Source: Candidatus Saccharimonadota bacterium
Lineage (GTDB): Bacteria; Patescibacteriota; Saccharimonadia; Saccharimonadales; Saccharimonadaceae
Assembly: GCA_028289065.1 (NCBI GenBank)
Contig: JAQGHA010000011.1
Coordinates: 1-42,396 of the forward strand
Direction: 5' to 3'
Length of the DNA: 42,396 nt
Shown here in pieces: positions 24,015 through 32,346 of the stretch (within the stretch, counting starts at the first letter, position 1; each line of letters opens with the position of its first letter). The position numbers were made by a program, and so were the translations under genes. The notes below the pieces were generated by a model. That model ran no database searches. It was not told the origin of the DNA and worked only from the letters and a program-made list of their open reading frames with translations.

Positions 24015-25091
24015 ATGTTCTTTCGTGTTTTTCGCTGGTCGCTAATAATTACCGTTCTGTCACTGATTGCCGCTTACTTTTATGGTGGCTGGACAGCGCT
24101 CTTTCTGTGTTTTATGTTAGCTATTCTTGAGGTTTCACTCTCGTTTGATAATGCCGTTTTGAACGCGACTATCTTGAAGCGAATGAGCGAATTTTGGCAG
24201 AAAATATTCTTAACTGTTGGTATCTTTATTGCCGTATTTGGTATGCGTTTACTGTTCCCGCTACTTATTGTTGGAATTGTCGCTCAGCTAAGCCCGGTTG
24301 AAGCGATTCAGCTGGCGTTACAAAAAGGGTCTATCGAAGACCCTGGTACCTACGCTTATATTTTGAATGAAGCCAAACCACAAATCGCCGCCTTCGGTGG
24401 TATGTTCCTTTTGATGCTGTTCTTAACCTTCGTTTTCGAAGACCGTAAGCTCAAATGGTTGCGTTGGATTGAGGTGCCACTTGCGAAAATTGGCAAGCTC
24501 GAGCAAATGGCCATGGTTGTGTCACTTATTACACTTGTGCTGGTTGCGCAGTTCTTAGCCGAAAAACCAATGGTTGTGTTGCTTTCGGGAATCCTCGGTG
24601 TCGTCACGTACGTTGTTATTAATGGCTTGGGCAAGTTATTTGAAAGTGGCATGGAACACAAACTTGAAGATGATGACAAGGCAGCTAAAAAATCAGGCAG
24701 AGCTAGTGGCTTAGCGCTGGCAACTGGAAAAGCTGGCTTCTTCTTATTCCTCTACCTTGAAGTATTAGATGCTTCGTTTAGTTTCGATGGAGTTATTGGT
24801 GCCTTCGCCATTACCTCCGACCCTATTATTATTGCGCTTGGCCTTGGTTTAATTGGCGCAATGTTTGTTCGTTCAATTACGGTATACCTAGTTCGCCAAG
24901 GTTCACTTGGAAAGTTTGCCTACCTCGAACACGGCGCTCACTGGGCAATTGGTGCCTTAGCGGCGATTCTGCTACTAAGCATTGGCTACCATGTAAATGA
25001 AATCATTACAGGTCTAATTGGTGTCGTGTTTATTGCTGCCGCCTTTATTAGTAGCTTAATCCGCAACAAACACAAAGCCGCAAAAGCTTAA
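24015..25091 (+). CDS. DUF475 / TerC-like integral membrane protein
   Basis: The 358-residue protein has about nine membrane segments and two copies of the TerC-superfamily acidic motif: LEVSLSFDNAVLNA near residue 40 and LEVLDASFSFDGVIGAFAIT near residue 250. TerC-type proteins have been linked to metal-ion efflux and to membrane protein metalation. It resembles the DUF475 branch common in actinobacteria and CPR genomes. It is monocistronic, with a leaderless-type start, and convergent with the small membrane protein that follows. Confidence 0.88.
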   Translation: MFFRVFRWSLIITVLSLIAAYFYGGWTALFLCFMLAILEVSLSFDNAVLNATILKRMSEFWQKIFLTVGIFIAVFGMRLLFPLLIVGIVAQLSPVEAIQLALQKGSIEDPGTYAYILNEAKPQIAAFGGMFLLMLFLTFVFEDRKLKWLRWIEVPLAKIGKLEQMAMVVSLITLVLVAQFLAEKPMVVLLSGILGVVTYVVINGLGKLFESGMEHKLEDDDKAAKKSGRASGLALATGKAGFFLFLYLEVLDASFSFDGVIGAFAITSDPIIIALGLGLIGAMFVRSITVYLVRQGSLGKFAYLEHGAHWAIGALAAILLLSIGYHVNEIITGLIGVVFIAAAFISSLIRNKHKAAKA

Positions 25092-25095
25092 AGTT

Positions 25096-25299
25096 CTATA
25101 CTCCGAGGTTTCTAAGAATCTCAAATAGCACAAAAGCGGGCCAAAAGGCTGCTTTGATGAGAGCGACTATAAAGCCCCAGATCGTCAGGTCAAATTGGAA
25201 GAAATAAATAACTGCACCAATATAGGCTGTAAAGAAAACCCAGGCTAATGGACCTTGGTCGGTTACTACCTTGATAATTTTTTCGTTGCTTTTGGCCAT
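25096..25299 (-). CDS. Small two-helix membrane protein, unknown
   Basis: The 67-residue protein has two hydrophobic segments (about 16-36 and 40-62, the second amphipathic with FWPAFVLFEIL) after a charged N-terminus MAKSNEKIIKVV. AAGGAGG lies 4 nt before the ATG, supporting a real gene. A TATGAT box lies at 25326-25331. No function can be assigned. Confidence 0.7.
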   Translation of the reverse strand: MAKSNEKIIKVVTDQGPLAWVFFTAYIGAVIYFFQFDLTIWGFIVALIKAAFWPAFVLFEILRNLGV

Positions 25300-25334
25300 A
25301 TAGCCTCCTTATATAATCTATGCTTATCATACTG

Positions 25335-25361
25335 CTAATGATTAAGAAATAACATCATTAG
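25335..25361. repeat. 8 bp inverted repeat upstream of the small membrane protein gene
   Basis: CTAATGAT (25335-25342) and ATCATTAG (25354-25361) are perfect inverse copies separated by 11 nt. It overlaps the expected -35 region of the small membrane protein gene and could be an operator or a hairpin. Confidence 0.5.
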
Positions 25362-25370
25362 ATATGAGAG

Positions 25371-25394
25371 GGCCCCGGGACGAATCCCAGGGCC
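25371..25394. terminator. GC-rich hairpin 3' of the Gam-like gene
   Basis: GGCCC and GGGCC arms with an inner GGGA/TCCC helix and a four-base loop that reads TTCG on the minus strand. It lies 8 nt after the gene's TGA stop. No U-tract follows, the same design as the hairpin at 14788-14813. Confidence 0.55.
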
Positions 25395-25401
25395 TGCTAG
25401 C

Positions 25402-25998
25402 TCACTTCTCTTTCGGTCGAGGCGGACGCTCCTTGTAGCGACGCCTTTCTAGGGTGATGAATTCCTTCATCGACTGGGTTTGGACCTTGATGAACAAGTG
25501 CTGACCCTTCCAGACACCATGAGGCCTTAGTTCCGCTAGGAGTTCAGGCGGTGCGCTTTTCAGGATCGCCTTTTTGTCCAGCTTCGGCGGCGGGAATGTC
25601 AACCATTTCGCGCCATCCAGACGACGTACTATTTGAGCTACGACCGGCTGCTCCTTTGCAGGCCAATCCATCTCCGGCTCGTCATGGACGTATTTCACCA
25701 CTCCCATGGGTCGGGTAATTGTGCCCCTGAAGCGACGCATCAGAGCAGTGCGACGTTGCACCAAGAATGCAGTCAACTCCTTCTGAAGCTCTGCAAACTC
25801 GGTAGGTGCACTGCCGACTTCCTCGTTATACACCTCGTCAGCCGCCTTGGTGGCAGCTTCGATACTGGCAGCCTTCGTTGCTTCAGCGGTTGCTAGAACC
25901 GTCCCAAGTCTATCGAACTCTGTCAGCAACTCATCAAGTCGGACTTCCGACATGATTCGCTTCCGCCGCGGCGAACGCGTTGTGGTTGAAGGGCTCAT
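25402..25998 (-). CDS. Gam-like DNA-end-binding protein (tentative), GC-rich gene
   Basis: The 198-residue soluble protein follows the plan of the Mu Gam / host-nuclease inhibitor family: a long N-terminal coiled-coil helix (about 18-92, rich in Ala and Glu), a hairpin RGTITRPMGVVKYVHDEP, a helix VVAQIVRRLDGAKW, then PKLDKKAILKSAPPELL and a closing strand HGVWKGQHLFIKVQTQS. Gam dimers bind double-strand DNA ends and shield them from exonucleases, much like Ku. Codon use is GC-rich and unlike its neighbours. GTGAGG precedes the ATG; the promoter carries a palindromic operator. A phage origin or a role in DNA uptake or repair are both possible. The assignment is by pattern only. Confidence 0.5.
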   Translation of the reverse strand: MSPSTTTRSPRRKRIMSEVRLDELLTEFDRLGTVLATAEATKAASIEAATKAADEVYNEEVGSAPTEFAELQKELTAFLVQRRTALMRRFRGTITRPMGVVKYVHDEPEMDWPAKEQPVVAQIVRRLDGAKWLTFPPPKLDKKAILKSAPPELLAELRPHGVWKGQHLFIKVQTQSMKEFITLERRRYKERPPRPKEK

Positions 25999-26054
25999 AG
26001 AGCCTCACCTCACCTTCTTTTTGTAGGTACAGCAGAAATGTCTAGCTTTTATAT

Positions 26055-26084
26055 ACTATACAACAAAAGTTTTGATGTATCAAA
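26055..26084 (-). promoter_or_regulatory. Promoter of the Gam-like gene with palindromic operator
   Basis: Minus strand -35 TTGATA (26083-26078), a 17 nt spacer and -10 TATAGT (26060-26055). The -35 lies inside a perfect palindrome, TTTGAT-GT-ATCAAA (26071-26084), a likely repressor site. The site is in the divergent region shared with the L31 gene. Confidence 0.6.
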
Positions 26085-26126
26085 GCTATCTTCGCCTGAT
26101 ATACTTTTATGTACATCTTACAACCC

Positions 26127-26155
26127 TTTACAATTGGAGTGTTATCCGTTACAAT
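26127..26155 (+). promoter_or_regulatory. Promoter of the L31 gene
   Basis: TTTACA at 26127-26132, a 17 nt spacer, TACAAT at 26150-26155. The ATG at 26166 follows after 10 nt without a Shine-Dalgarno. Confidence 0.7.
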
Positions 26156-26165
26156 AGTTCAGATT

Positions 26166-26486
26166 ATGAAGACTAACCTACACCCAACCGATTACCGACC
26201 TGTCGTATTTAGCGATGATGTCGCCGGTTTCGCGTTTTTGACACAGTCAACAGCGCAGACCACTGAAACAGTTAAATGGGAAGACGGCAACGAGTACCCA
26301 CTTGTAAAAGTGCACATCTCAAGCGCCTCTCACCCATTCTTTACTGGTGAAGAAAAGATCATCGACACCGAAGGTCGTGTTGACCGATTCAAAAACCGTG
26401 CCGCTGCTGCCGACGCTCGCAAAGAAGAACTTGCGAACAAAGCTAAAAAGCTTGCAGCTAATAAAGCTCGAAAAAGCGACAGCTAA
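26166..26486 (+). CDS. rpmE2: 50S ribosomal protein L31 type B
   Basis: From the ATG at 26166 the protein has 106 residues and starts [18 protein letters not shown], with the type-B L31 body ([38 protein letters not shown]). The zinc-binding cysteines of type-A L31 are absent, so this is the zinc-independent form. A Lys/Ala-rich tail extends beyond the usual length. The upstream in-frame ATG at 26109 is rejected because it precedes the promoter. It is probably leaderless, and a bidirectional terminator follows. Confidence 0.95.
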   Translation: MKTNLHPTDYRPVVFSDDVAGFAFLTQSTAQTTETVKWEDGNEYPLVKVHISSASHPFFTGEEKIIDTEGRVDRFKNRAAAADARKEELANKAKKLAANKARKSDS

Positions 26487-26499
26487 TTCGTTCTTAAAT

Positions 26500-26531
26500 A
26501 AAAAACCGCTCGTTGTTACGGGCGGTTTTTT
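26500..26531. terminator. Bidirectional intrinsic terminator after the L31 gene
   Basis: AAAAAACCGC and GCGGTTTTTT arms with an inner CGT/ACG helix and a TGTT loop. It serves both the L31 gene and the convergent DUF3817 gene, whose stop codon overlaps its right end. Confidence 0.9.
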
Positions 26532-26934
26532 ATGTATCAATATCTTGAGGCGGTTCAACATACACCGGCTGCCGTTTGCGATGCCACGACATGACCTGCT
26601 CGAATATCAGCGAAGTAAACGGAGGTATTCCAAGCAAAATAGCTGAGCCAAAGCGCCATATCCCCCACTGCATACTACGAGCCGTTGCAACAACCGAAGC
26701 AAAGTAGGCTACGAAGAATATCCCATGCAATCGGCCAGCTACGGAAATAAACGATTCGTATTCCGGCAAGCCGAAACTACGATAAATAATGGCACTAATT
26801 AAAAGCGTCCAACCGGTTGCTTCCATAAATGCACCCAACCGGAAAATCCACCAAGCTTCTTTATCGGTGAACCAATGAGTCTGGTTATAGCCCCAAACAA
26901 TATACCCGCCTACCCTGCTCAAGAATTCTTTCAT
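26530..26934 (-). CDS. DUF3817 family membrane protein
   Basis: From the ATG at 26934 the protein has 134 residues with three membrane segments and the family pattern WIFRLGAFMEATGWTLLISAIIYR, then GRLHGIFFVAYFASV, and a C-terminal IPPFTSLIFEQ. DUF3817 proteins are small integral membrane proteins of unknown function, widespread in actinobacteria. I chose this start because a TATAAT box (26942-26947) ends 7 nt upstream; the ATG twelve codons earlier would lie before the transcript. Confidence 0.82.
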   Translation of the reverse strand: MKEFLSRVGGYIVWGYNQTHWFTDKEAWWIFRLGAFMEATGWTLLISAIIYRSFGLPEYESFISVAGRLHGIFFVAYFASVVATARSMQWGIWRFGSAILLGIPPFTSLIFEQVMSWHRKRQPVYVEPPQDIDT

Positions 26935-26941
26935 TAATTCT

Positions 26942-26947
26942 ATTATA
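26942..26947 (-). promoter_or_regulatory. -10 box of the DUF3817 gene
   Basis: Minus strand TATAAT, 7 nt from the chosen ATG at 26934, giving a leaderless-type start. Confidence 0.5.
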
Positions 26948-26951
26948 ACTT

Positions 26952-26983
26952 GAGAAAGAAAAACCCGCACTCGTAAGTGCAGG
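26952..26983 (-). terminator. Intrinsic terminator of the 27.1 kb orphan gene
   Basis: On the minus strand an 8 bp stem (CCTGCACT with AGTGCGGG, one G-U pair, TACG loop) is followed by TTTTTCTTT. It lies about 95 nt after the gene's stop and just before the DUF3817 promoter. Confidence 0.75.
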
Positions 26984-27078
26984 TCAGTTGCATGGTGGAA
27001 TTATTCATTCCTTTAGTGCCCATGCTCACAACCACGACTGTGGCTGTCCGGGGTTATTGCCCGTTCAACTATTGCCTC

Positions 27079-27597
27079 CTAGAAGATATCGCTCAGTACG
27101 TTGTCGCTATCCGCGAATGTCGTCCTGAAATCCATGAAGACTTTTACCAGCGTGCGCGCATCCACGAAGTCGTCATACCCCTGGATATAGCCAGCAACGA
27201 ATGGTGCCGTTCCGGGCGGCAGAAGTGCAACGAGCGTGTTGATATCAATCCGATTGCCTTTTGGCATCCGAGTTAACACCGTCCGTCCGTCGACTTCAAG
27301 GTAGCGCATCAGGCTAGGCAGGTCAGATGCGACGAGTGTCGTGACCTTACCCTGCTCGAAGTACCGGTCGACGAAAGCGACGATGTCGCCGTTTCCATCT
27401 TCCGAGAGATCGCTCTCGTCGCCTACCAGCGAGCTAGAGCCATTCACGAGAATGACCTTCTGCCCGATGGTGATACCGTCGCCATCCGTAGCTATTAGGT
27501 CGAAGTGGTGCGGTCGAATGTACTGCTGACGAATACCACTGAAGCCGTGTTCCATGTAAATGGACAATGTGGTCGCTTTGCGAATAATGCCGTTCAT
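27079..27597 (-). CDS. Hypothetical protein, solitary GC-rich gene
   Basis: I do not recognise this 172-residue soluble protein. It has an acidic, glycine-rich middle (ATDGDGITIGQKVILVNGSSS, DESDLSEDGNGD) and a helical second half (ASDLPSLMRYLE, INTLVALLPPGTAPFVAGYIQGYDDF). The frame is open further upstream to a GTG at 27684, but that stretch overlaps leader hairpins and lacks a good Shine-Dalgarno, so I prefer the ATG at 27597; this choice is uncertain. Codon use is GC-richer than the neighbours. It has a near-consensus promoter and its own terminator, like the other solitary orphans here. Confidence 0.6.
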   Translation of the reverse strand: MNGIIRKATTLSIYMEHGFSGIRQQYIRPHHFDLIATDGDGITIGQKVILVNGSSSLVGDESDLSEDGNGDIVAFVDRYFEQGKVTTLVASDLPSLMRYLEVDGRTVLTRMPKGNRIDINTLVALLPPGTAPFVAGYIQGYDDFVDARTLVKVFMDFRTTFADSDNVLSDIF

Positions 27598-27612
27598 GCG
27601 TATCTCATTTCT

Positions 27613-27627
27613 AGGGACAGAGTCCCT
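27613..27627 (-). other. Leader hairpin near the start of the 27.1 kb orphan gene
   Basis: Perfect 6 bp stem AGGGAC/GTCCCT with a three-base loop, 16 nt upstream of the chosen ATG. Confidence 0.55.
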
Positions 27628-27643
27628 GGTTGGTCGGATGTTT

Positions 27644-27703
27644 GAAAAAAACTCACGAAAAACGAGGGCCTCAGGTACAATCACCCGAAATTAACTCTCG
27701 TTT
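27644..27703 (-). promoter_or_regulatory. Possible attenuator in the leader of the 27.1 kb orphan gene
   Basis: On the minus strand AAACGAG (27703-27697) pairs with CTCGTTT (27666-27660), enclosing a 6 bp hairpin TCGGGT/ACCTGA, and is followed by a T-tract (27662-27658) and a second run of seven T (27650-27644). It starts right after the predicted transcription start, which would allow premature termination before the gene. Confidence 0.45.
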
Positions 27704-27713
27704 GATTGTTAAT

Positions 27714-27742
27714 ATTATAAATCTTTTAGCATAATTAGTCAA
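27714..27742 (-). promoter_or_regulatory. Promoter of the 27.1 kb orphan gene
   Basis: Minus strand TTGACT (27742-27737), a 17 nt spacer, perfect TATAAT (27719-27714). The match is as good as that of the sortase promoter. Confidence 0.8.
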
Positions 27743-27796
27743 TAGTTCTGCGTTTACTTTACAACTCCTCTACTACTGTTAATTTTAGCCTTTTCC

Positions 27797-27805
27797 TGGT
27801 ATAAT
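27797..27805 (+). promoter_or_regulatory. Extended -10 promoter of prfA
   Basis: TGG then TATAAT at 27797-27805. Ten nt separate it from the prfA ATG, and there is no Shine-Dalgarno. Confidence 0.65.
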
Positions 27806-27815
27806 ACAGTTTAAT

Positions 27816-28883
27816 ATGCCGAAAATTTCACTAAATATTGACGAACTAACAGCCGAGCAAAAAGAACTCGACTCTTTCTTGGCGCGCCCGGATGCTTACA
27901 GCGACCCGGACTTCACTAAAAAGAACAAACGTTTAATTGAATTAAACACTATCCTTGAAAAAGCCAACCTGCGCCAAACCCTTGAAGCGCAACTTATTGA
28001 AGCCAAGGAATTATTCGGCAGTAACGACGAACTTGCCGAGCTTGCTAAAATGGAAGCGGCTGATGCTGAAGAACAATTAGCTAAACTTGAAGAAGAACTC
28101 TTTGCCATGCTTGCCCCTAAAGACCCTAACGACGAGAAGAACGTTATTGTGGAAATCCGGGCCGGCGCCGGTGGTGACGAAGCCAGCTTGTTCGCCGCTG
28201 AACTATATCGTATGTATTTGCGCTACTGTGAAAACCACAATCTCAAAACCGAACTTATTAGCGAAAGCGCCAACGATACCGGTGGCTACAAAGAAGTGGT
28301 TTTTGGTGTTCGTGGCGATTCTGTGTACTCTAAGTTAAAATTCGAATCAGGCGTGCACCGCGTACAACGCGTGCCAGCTACCGAAAGCCAAGGCCGTATT
28401 CACACCAGTACTGTTACCGTAGCCGTGCTTCCGGAAGCCGAAGAAACCGACCTCGAAATTAACCAAAGTGACCTTCGTTTTGATATCTATCGTTCTGGTG
28501 GCCACGGTGGGCAATCAGTGAACACCACTGACAGCGCGGTGCGTATTACCCACATCCCAAGTGGTTTAGTGGTTATTAACCAAGATGAAAAATCCCAATT
28601 AAAGAACAAAGAAAAAGCCATGAGTGTGCTTCGTAGTCGCCTATTACAAATTAAAACCGATGCCGAAAACGCTAAGCTAGATGCCGAACGTCGTGGCCTT
28701 ATTGGCTCTGGTGACCGCAGCGAAAAAATCCGTACCTATAACTTCCCACAAGACCGCATTACCGACCACCGAATTGGCTATAGCCGTTCCGGCATTCCTG
28801 GCGCTATGAACGGCCAAATTGATGATTTAGTAGAAAACCTACAAGCGTATGAACGAGAACTTGCTGTCAGCACTGAGCGTTAA
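27816..28883 (+). CDS. prfA: Peptide chain release factor 1
   Basis: RF1 ends translation at UAA and UAG. The 355-residue protein has the N-terminal helical domain (about 1-105), the recognition motif PAT at about 187-189 in [17 protein letters not shown], and the catalytic GGQ at 231-233. Length and order match the family. It is followed by prmC, which methylates the GGQ glutamine, with a 35 nt overlap. The start is leaderless-type. Confidence 0.98.
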   Translation: MPKISLNIDELTAEQKELDSFLARPDAYSDPDFTKKNKRLIELNTILEKANLRQTLEAQLIEAKELFGSNDELAELAKMEAADAEEQLAKLEEELFAMLAPKDPNDEKNVIVEIRAGAGGDEASLFAAELYRMYLRYCENHNLKTELISESANDTGGYKEVVFGVRGDSVYSKLKFESGVHRVQRVPATESQGRIHTSTVTVAVLPEAEETDLEINQSDLRFDIYRSGGHGGQSVNTTDSAVRITHIPSGLVVINQDEKSQLKNKEKAMSVLRSRLLQIKTDAENAKLDAERRGLIGSGDRSEKIRTYNFPQDRITDHRIGYSRSGIPGAMNGQIDDLVENLQAYERELAVSTER

Positions 28884-29703
28884 TGATTGGCTTGCCGAGG
28901 CAACTCGCCAGCTGGTTTTTAATAACGTAGCTAGTGCCCGTTTAGATGCTGAGCTTTTATTAGCCCATACCCTTCGTCAGCCACGCACCTGGCTACACGG
29001 CCACGGTGACTTCACTCTGAGTGCCCGAATGAACGAAATTGCCAATGCCCGCCTCGACCTGCGCCTGGACCGCGTGCCAGTGGCGTATATTATTGGCCAT
29101 AAAGAGTTTTACGGCCGCCGATTTAAAGTAACAACTTCGACGCTCATCCCCCGCCCGGAATCAGAAAGCTTAATTGAGCTACTCAAAAATGCTTTACCAA
29201 AAAATGAAAGTATCCTTAAAGAACGGCCACGACGTTTGGTTGATGTTGGCACTGGTAGCGGAGTACTTGGTATTACGGCCAAGCTAGAACACCCAGAACT
29301 GGAAGTCATGCTAACCGACATTAGCCGCCATGCTTTAAAAGTTGCTGCCGAGAATGCTGAAAAGTTACATGCCGAAGTAGGTACTATCAAAACCAGCTTG
29401 CTTGTCGATTACCCGTTCGTAGCCGATATCATCGTTGCTAACCTGCCGTACGTTAACCCAGAATGGGAACGTTCACCAGAAACCGACCACGAACCGGCTA
29501 CCGCCTTATTTGCCGAGAAAAACGGCCTGGCCCTTATCTTTGAACTGTTACTTCAAACCAAAACGAAATTAGTAAATGGTGGCCGCCTTATATTAGAAGC
29601 TGACCCCGAACAACACGCCGATATCATAAAAGAAGCCATAAAAAATGGCCTCGTACATACCGAGACCAACGACTACGGGTTGTTATTCGAAAAGCTTAAA
29701 TAG
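28849..29703 (+). CDS. prmC: Release factor glutamine methyltransferase
   Basis: PrmC methylates the GGQ glutamine of release factors with S-adenosylmethionine. The 284-residue protein has the N-terminal helical domain, PRPES (101-105), motif [12 protein letters not shown] (131-141), motif II LTDIS and the active-site NLPY (198-201) in place of the usual NPPY. The ATG lies inside the end of prfA (35 nt overlap), the classic prfA-prmC pair. Its stop overlaps the convergent membrane protein gene by 8 nt. Confidence 0.95.
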   Translation: MNENLLSALSVNDWLAEATRQLVFNNVASARLDAELLLAHTLRQPRTWLHGHGDFTLSARMNEIANARLDLRLDRVPVAYIIGHKEFYGRRFKVTTSTLIPRPESESLIELLKNALPKNESILKERPRRLVDVGTGSGVLGITAKLEHPELEVMLTDISRHALKVAAENAEKLHAEVGTIKTSLLVDYPFVADIIVANLPYVNPEWERSPETDHEPATALFAEKNGLALIFELLLQTKTKLVNGGRLILEADPEQHADIIKEAIKNGLVHTETNDYGLLFEKLK

Positions 29704-30496
29704 CCGTTCCGACGCGGTTGAAAATAATCAATAACACGGCAATCACGCTGAGGGTAAACAACAGCGGCAAAATAATATCAGTCATGCGGATTTTAGCGTT
29801 CTTGTGGAACGAATCGTACGATTTGAATGCCAAGAAACTCATCAGCGTTACAATAATTGCCACCTGTGGAAGGTGCAAGTTTGAAGAGAATGGCAGGTTG
29901 TAAGCAATCGTCCAGTGGTATGCCACCCAGGCAACTTGCGCCAGCACCACTCCCCACGCCAAGCTTAAAAACAGGCCATGGGTTTCATCATCGTAAGCAC
30001 TTAAAATGTGGCGAGCGGCTGTGTAGCCAATTAACCACATCACCAACACGACAACTGATGCTGGCCAGTTATATGAAATAGCGAATAAGGCAGATGTTCC
30101 CAGCATTACCGCGACGCCAGCTTGTACGGCAATATACGCCCGTTTTGAACGCGGTTTAATATATAGCAACCAACCAATGTACAGAACCGTAAGGATACCA
30201 AGCAACATCAACTTGCGTGGCTCGGCAATCACCGCATCGTTAACGATGTACATGTGCAGTACGAAGCTAATACTGACTATAAAGTCCACTAGGTTAGAGC
30301 GTAGGTTGGCCCACCAAAAACGCGGGCGAACCGCGAATACGCGCCACTTACTTAATACAACTAAGCCAATTGCAAACCCTACCGAACCGGTGTAGCGAAT
30401 CACCACCACTACAGCAATTGCCAAAGCGATATTTAAGACTGTATAAATTGCTTCACTCAAAAATGAGCGTTTGCGAACTAGTTTCAAAAACTCCAT
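29696..30496 (-). CDS. Polytopic membrane protein, unknown
   Basis: The 266-residue protein has about eight hydrophobic segments from residue 15 to the C-terminus with short polar loops, and a positively charged N-terminus MEFLKLVRKRS. Recognisable points are VRPRFWWANLRSNLVDFIVS after the second segment and SAYDDETHGLF between the fifth and sixth. I see no family motif; a transporter-like or polymer-related role cannot be distinguished. The ATG lies 9 nt after a TGG-TATAAT box without a Shine-Dalgarno. Confidence 0.75.
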   Translation of the reverse strand: MEFLKLVRKRSFLSEAIYTVLNIALAIAVVVVIRYTGSVGFAIGLVVLSKWRVFAVRPRFWWANLRSNLVDFIVSISFVLHMYIVNDAVIAEPRKLMLLGILTVLYIGWLLYIKPRSKRAYIAVQAGVAVMLGTSALFAISYNWPASVVVLVMWLIGYTAARHILSAYDDETHGLFLSLAWGVVLAQVAWVAYHWTIAYNLPFSSNLHLPQVAIIVTLMSFLAFKSYDSFHKNAKIRMTDIILPLLFTLSVIAVLLIIFNRVGTAI

Positions 30497-30505
30497 ATTC
30501 TATAC

Positions 30506-30514
30506 ATTATACCA
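30506..30514 (-). promoter_or_regulatory. Extended -10 promoter of the polytopic membrane protein gene
   Basis: Minus strand TGG then TATAAT (30514-30506), 9 nt from the ATG. Confidence 0.6.
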
Positions 30515-30519
30515 CGGGG

Positions 30520-32241
30520 TTATTGAGTTGCGGCGGGAGCTTTACCAACAATAATCACAAAATCAGTTTCACCGGTTACACTGACTGGTGGTGCAGTCGT
30601 TTTAATAGTAACGCCATACAGCTCTTTCAACTTAGCAGCGGTGGCGGTATTGCCTTCACCAATTTGGTAAATTTCAACAGCGGCGTAGGTACCTTCCGGT
30701 GCATTAGCAACATCATCAACCGTAAATTCTTTTTCGGTCAAAGAGTCAGCAACGGTTTGGCCAGCGCCAGCTACCCCACTACCGTTCAATACGGTAATAT
30801 TCGCGCCTTCCCGGACAACTGGGTTTGAGGTGAGTTGCTTATCAAGGTAGGCTTGCAGTTCAGAATAATCGTTCACACCAGCTTTCGGATACACCGAGCT
30901 TCCTGCTCCTGGTAATGTTCCGGTGGTAAAGATAGGGTTTTCGGCGGTGTATAAGTCAATCGAAATAATATCAGTTGATTTAATATTTTGACCTAAGTCC
31001 ATGAGCGTACGGATTTCTTTAGTTTCGACGTTAGTACGAAGGTTACCGCCTAGGGCATCAATCAACCCAGAAACTTTACCTAAGTTAGTTAACGTACCAG
31101 CGCTTAAAGCTTTATCGCGGATGGCGACCATAATCATTTGCTGGTTTCGTTCGCGGTCGAAGTTAGATTGCTCAAAGCCGTAGGTTGGGGCTATATCGCC
31201 ACGAGCTTGTGCTAGGTATAAGGCGTGTTCCGCATCAATCGTTACTTGCCCATTAGGATAATCGATGAAGTGGCCACTTGGCGGGCAGTTTACCTTACGG
31301 TTAGTCCGTCCACACTTCCAGTCAAAGTTACTATCCATTACCCCCCGTGGGTCACGACTATCAATATTAACCGTAATGTTACCGCCAATAGCATTCACAA
31401 CATCACGCATAACGGTGTAATTCACGTGGACAGCGTATTGAATATCCATACCAACAATTTCACCAATGAAACCACGGGTTTTAGTGAGGCGGTCTTGCTC
31501 GGCGGCATCATCATCGCCATCGTTAGCACACATAAAGTACACGTTTACCTTGCCACGGTAGCCTGACATACAGGCTTGGTTATATTCAACATACAAGTCG
31601 CGAGGGATACTAAAGGTGTAAGCGTTTTTATTCTTTTGGTCGACACTTAATACCAAAATGGAGTCCGTAAGGTAGCCAGCATCGTGCCCTGGGTCATCTT
31701 CAGATGTACCGAGTAGCAAGAAGTTACTTCGGCCGTTCTCGTCTTGCTTCAAAGGTTCGTTTTTCACGAGATCAAAAATATTACCTTGCAGCACATTGCC
31801 GCTAGCATTCAAGCCTTTTACTACAAAGTAGCCAACTACCCCAATAACTATAATAAGCAGAACAATGAACACCCATTTAATTATGCGGCGAGCTTTGCTT
31901 TTAGGCTGTTTGCGAGCTTTTTTATCCCTACGTCGTTGACGACGGGATTTTTTCCCACCATCTTGTAGTGATTCGTCATCGATATTACGCAGTGAATCAT
32001 CAATGTCACCACGGCCAATTTCCATACCTTGGCGAGGCGCCCCTACCATAGCTTGAGCCGGAGCTGCAGGTGCTGACTGAGCAGCCCGACGGCGAGCGAG
32101 ATGAGTGGTTTCGGTTGTGTGAAGCGACCGATCGATTGGCCTAATAGCAGCATCGGGTTTTCTCACCTGATGCAATTCACCCAATCTATTGCCGGGCCGA
32201 CGTGGGACGAACCCGTCTATGGACGTTTGATTTTTGTTCAT
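30520..32241 (-). CDS. LytR-CpsA-Psr (LCP) family glycopolymer ligase with LytR_C domain
   Basis: LCP enzymes transfer glycopolymers from undecaprenyl phosphate to peptidoglycan outside the membrane. The 573-residue protein has a long cytoplasmic N-terminus (1-118, disordered, Arg-rich), a membrane segment (about 120-142), the LCP domain from about residue 173 with SIPRDLYVEYN and the conserved Arg/Asp cluster QARGDIAPTYGFEQSNFDRERNQQ, and a C-terminal LytR_C domain (about 477-570, NITVLNGSGVAGAGQ). The long N-terminal region could be a regulatory site. A TATAAT box (32255-32260) lies 13 nt before the ATG. Confidence 0.93.
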   Translation of the reverse strand: MNKNQTSIDGFVPRRPGNRLGELHQVRKPDAAIRPIDRSLHTTETTHLARRRAAQSAPAAPAQAMVGAPRQGMEIGRGDIDDSLRNIDDESLQDGGKKSRRQRRRDKKARKQPKSKARRIIKWVFIVLLIIVIGVVGYFVVKGLNASGNVLQGNIFDLVKNEPLKQDENGRSNFLLLGTSEDDPGHDAGYLTDSILVLSVDQKNKNAYTFSIPRDLYVEYNQACMSGYRGKVNVYFMCANDGDDDAAEQDRLTKTRGFIGEIVGMDIQYAVHVNYTVMRDVVNAIGGNITVNIDSRDPRGVMDSNFDWKCGRTNRKVNCPPSGHFIDYPNGQVTIDAEHALYLAQARGDIAPTYGFEQSNFDRERNQQMIMVAIRDKALSAGTLTNLGKVSGLIDALGGNLRTNVETKEIRTLMDLGQNIKSTDIISIDLYTAENPIFTTGTLPGAGSSVYPKAGVNDYSELQAYLDKQLTSNPVVREGANITVLNGSGVAGAGQTVADSLTEKEFTVDDVANAPEGTYAAVEIYQIGEGNTATAAKLKELYGVTIKTTAPPVSVTGETDFVIIVGKAPAATQ

Positions 32242-32254
32242 AAATACTTTAGTT

Positions 32255-32260
32255 ATTATA
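32255..32260 (-). promoter_or_regulatory. -10 box of the LCP gene
   Basis: Minus strand TATAAT, 13 nt from the ATG; very short leader without Shine-Dalgarno. Confidence 0.5.
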
Positions 32261-32326
32261 TCGGATTTTAGTCATGTTTAGTAGTGTTTGGGCAATTTTA
32301 AATATAAGCGCTACGCTGACCGCCCA

Positions 32327-32335
32327 TGGTATAAT
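32327..32335 (+). promoter_or_regulatory. Extended -10 promoter of lepB
   Basis: TGG then TATAAT at 32327-32335, 11 nt from the ATG at 32347. Confidence 0.6.
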
Positions 32336-32346
32336 TAGCAGAGTTC

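Noticed and set aside
26971-27276. Rightward open frame of 99 codons opposite the 27.1 kb orphan
   Set aside because: It begins in a terminator hairpin, lacks a promoter and ribosome binding site, and opposes a better-supported gene.
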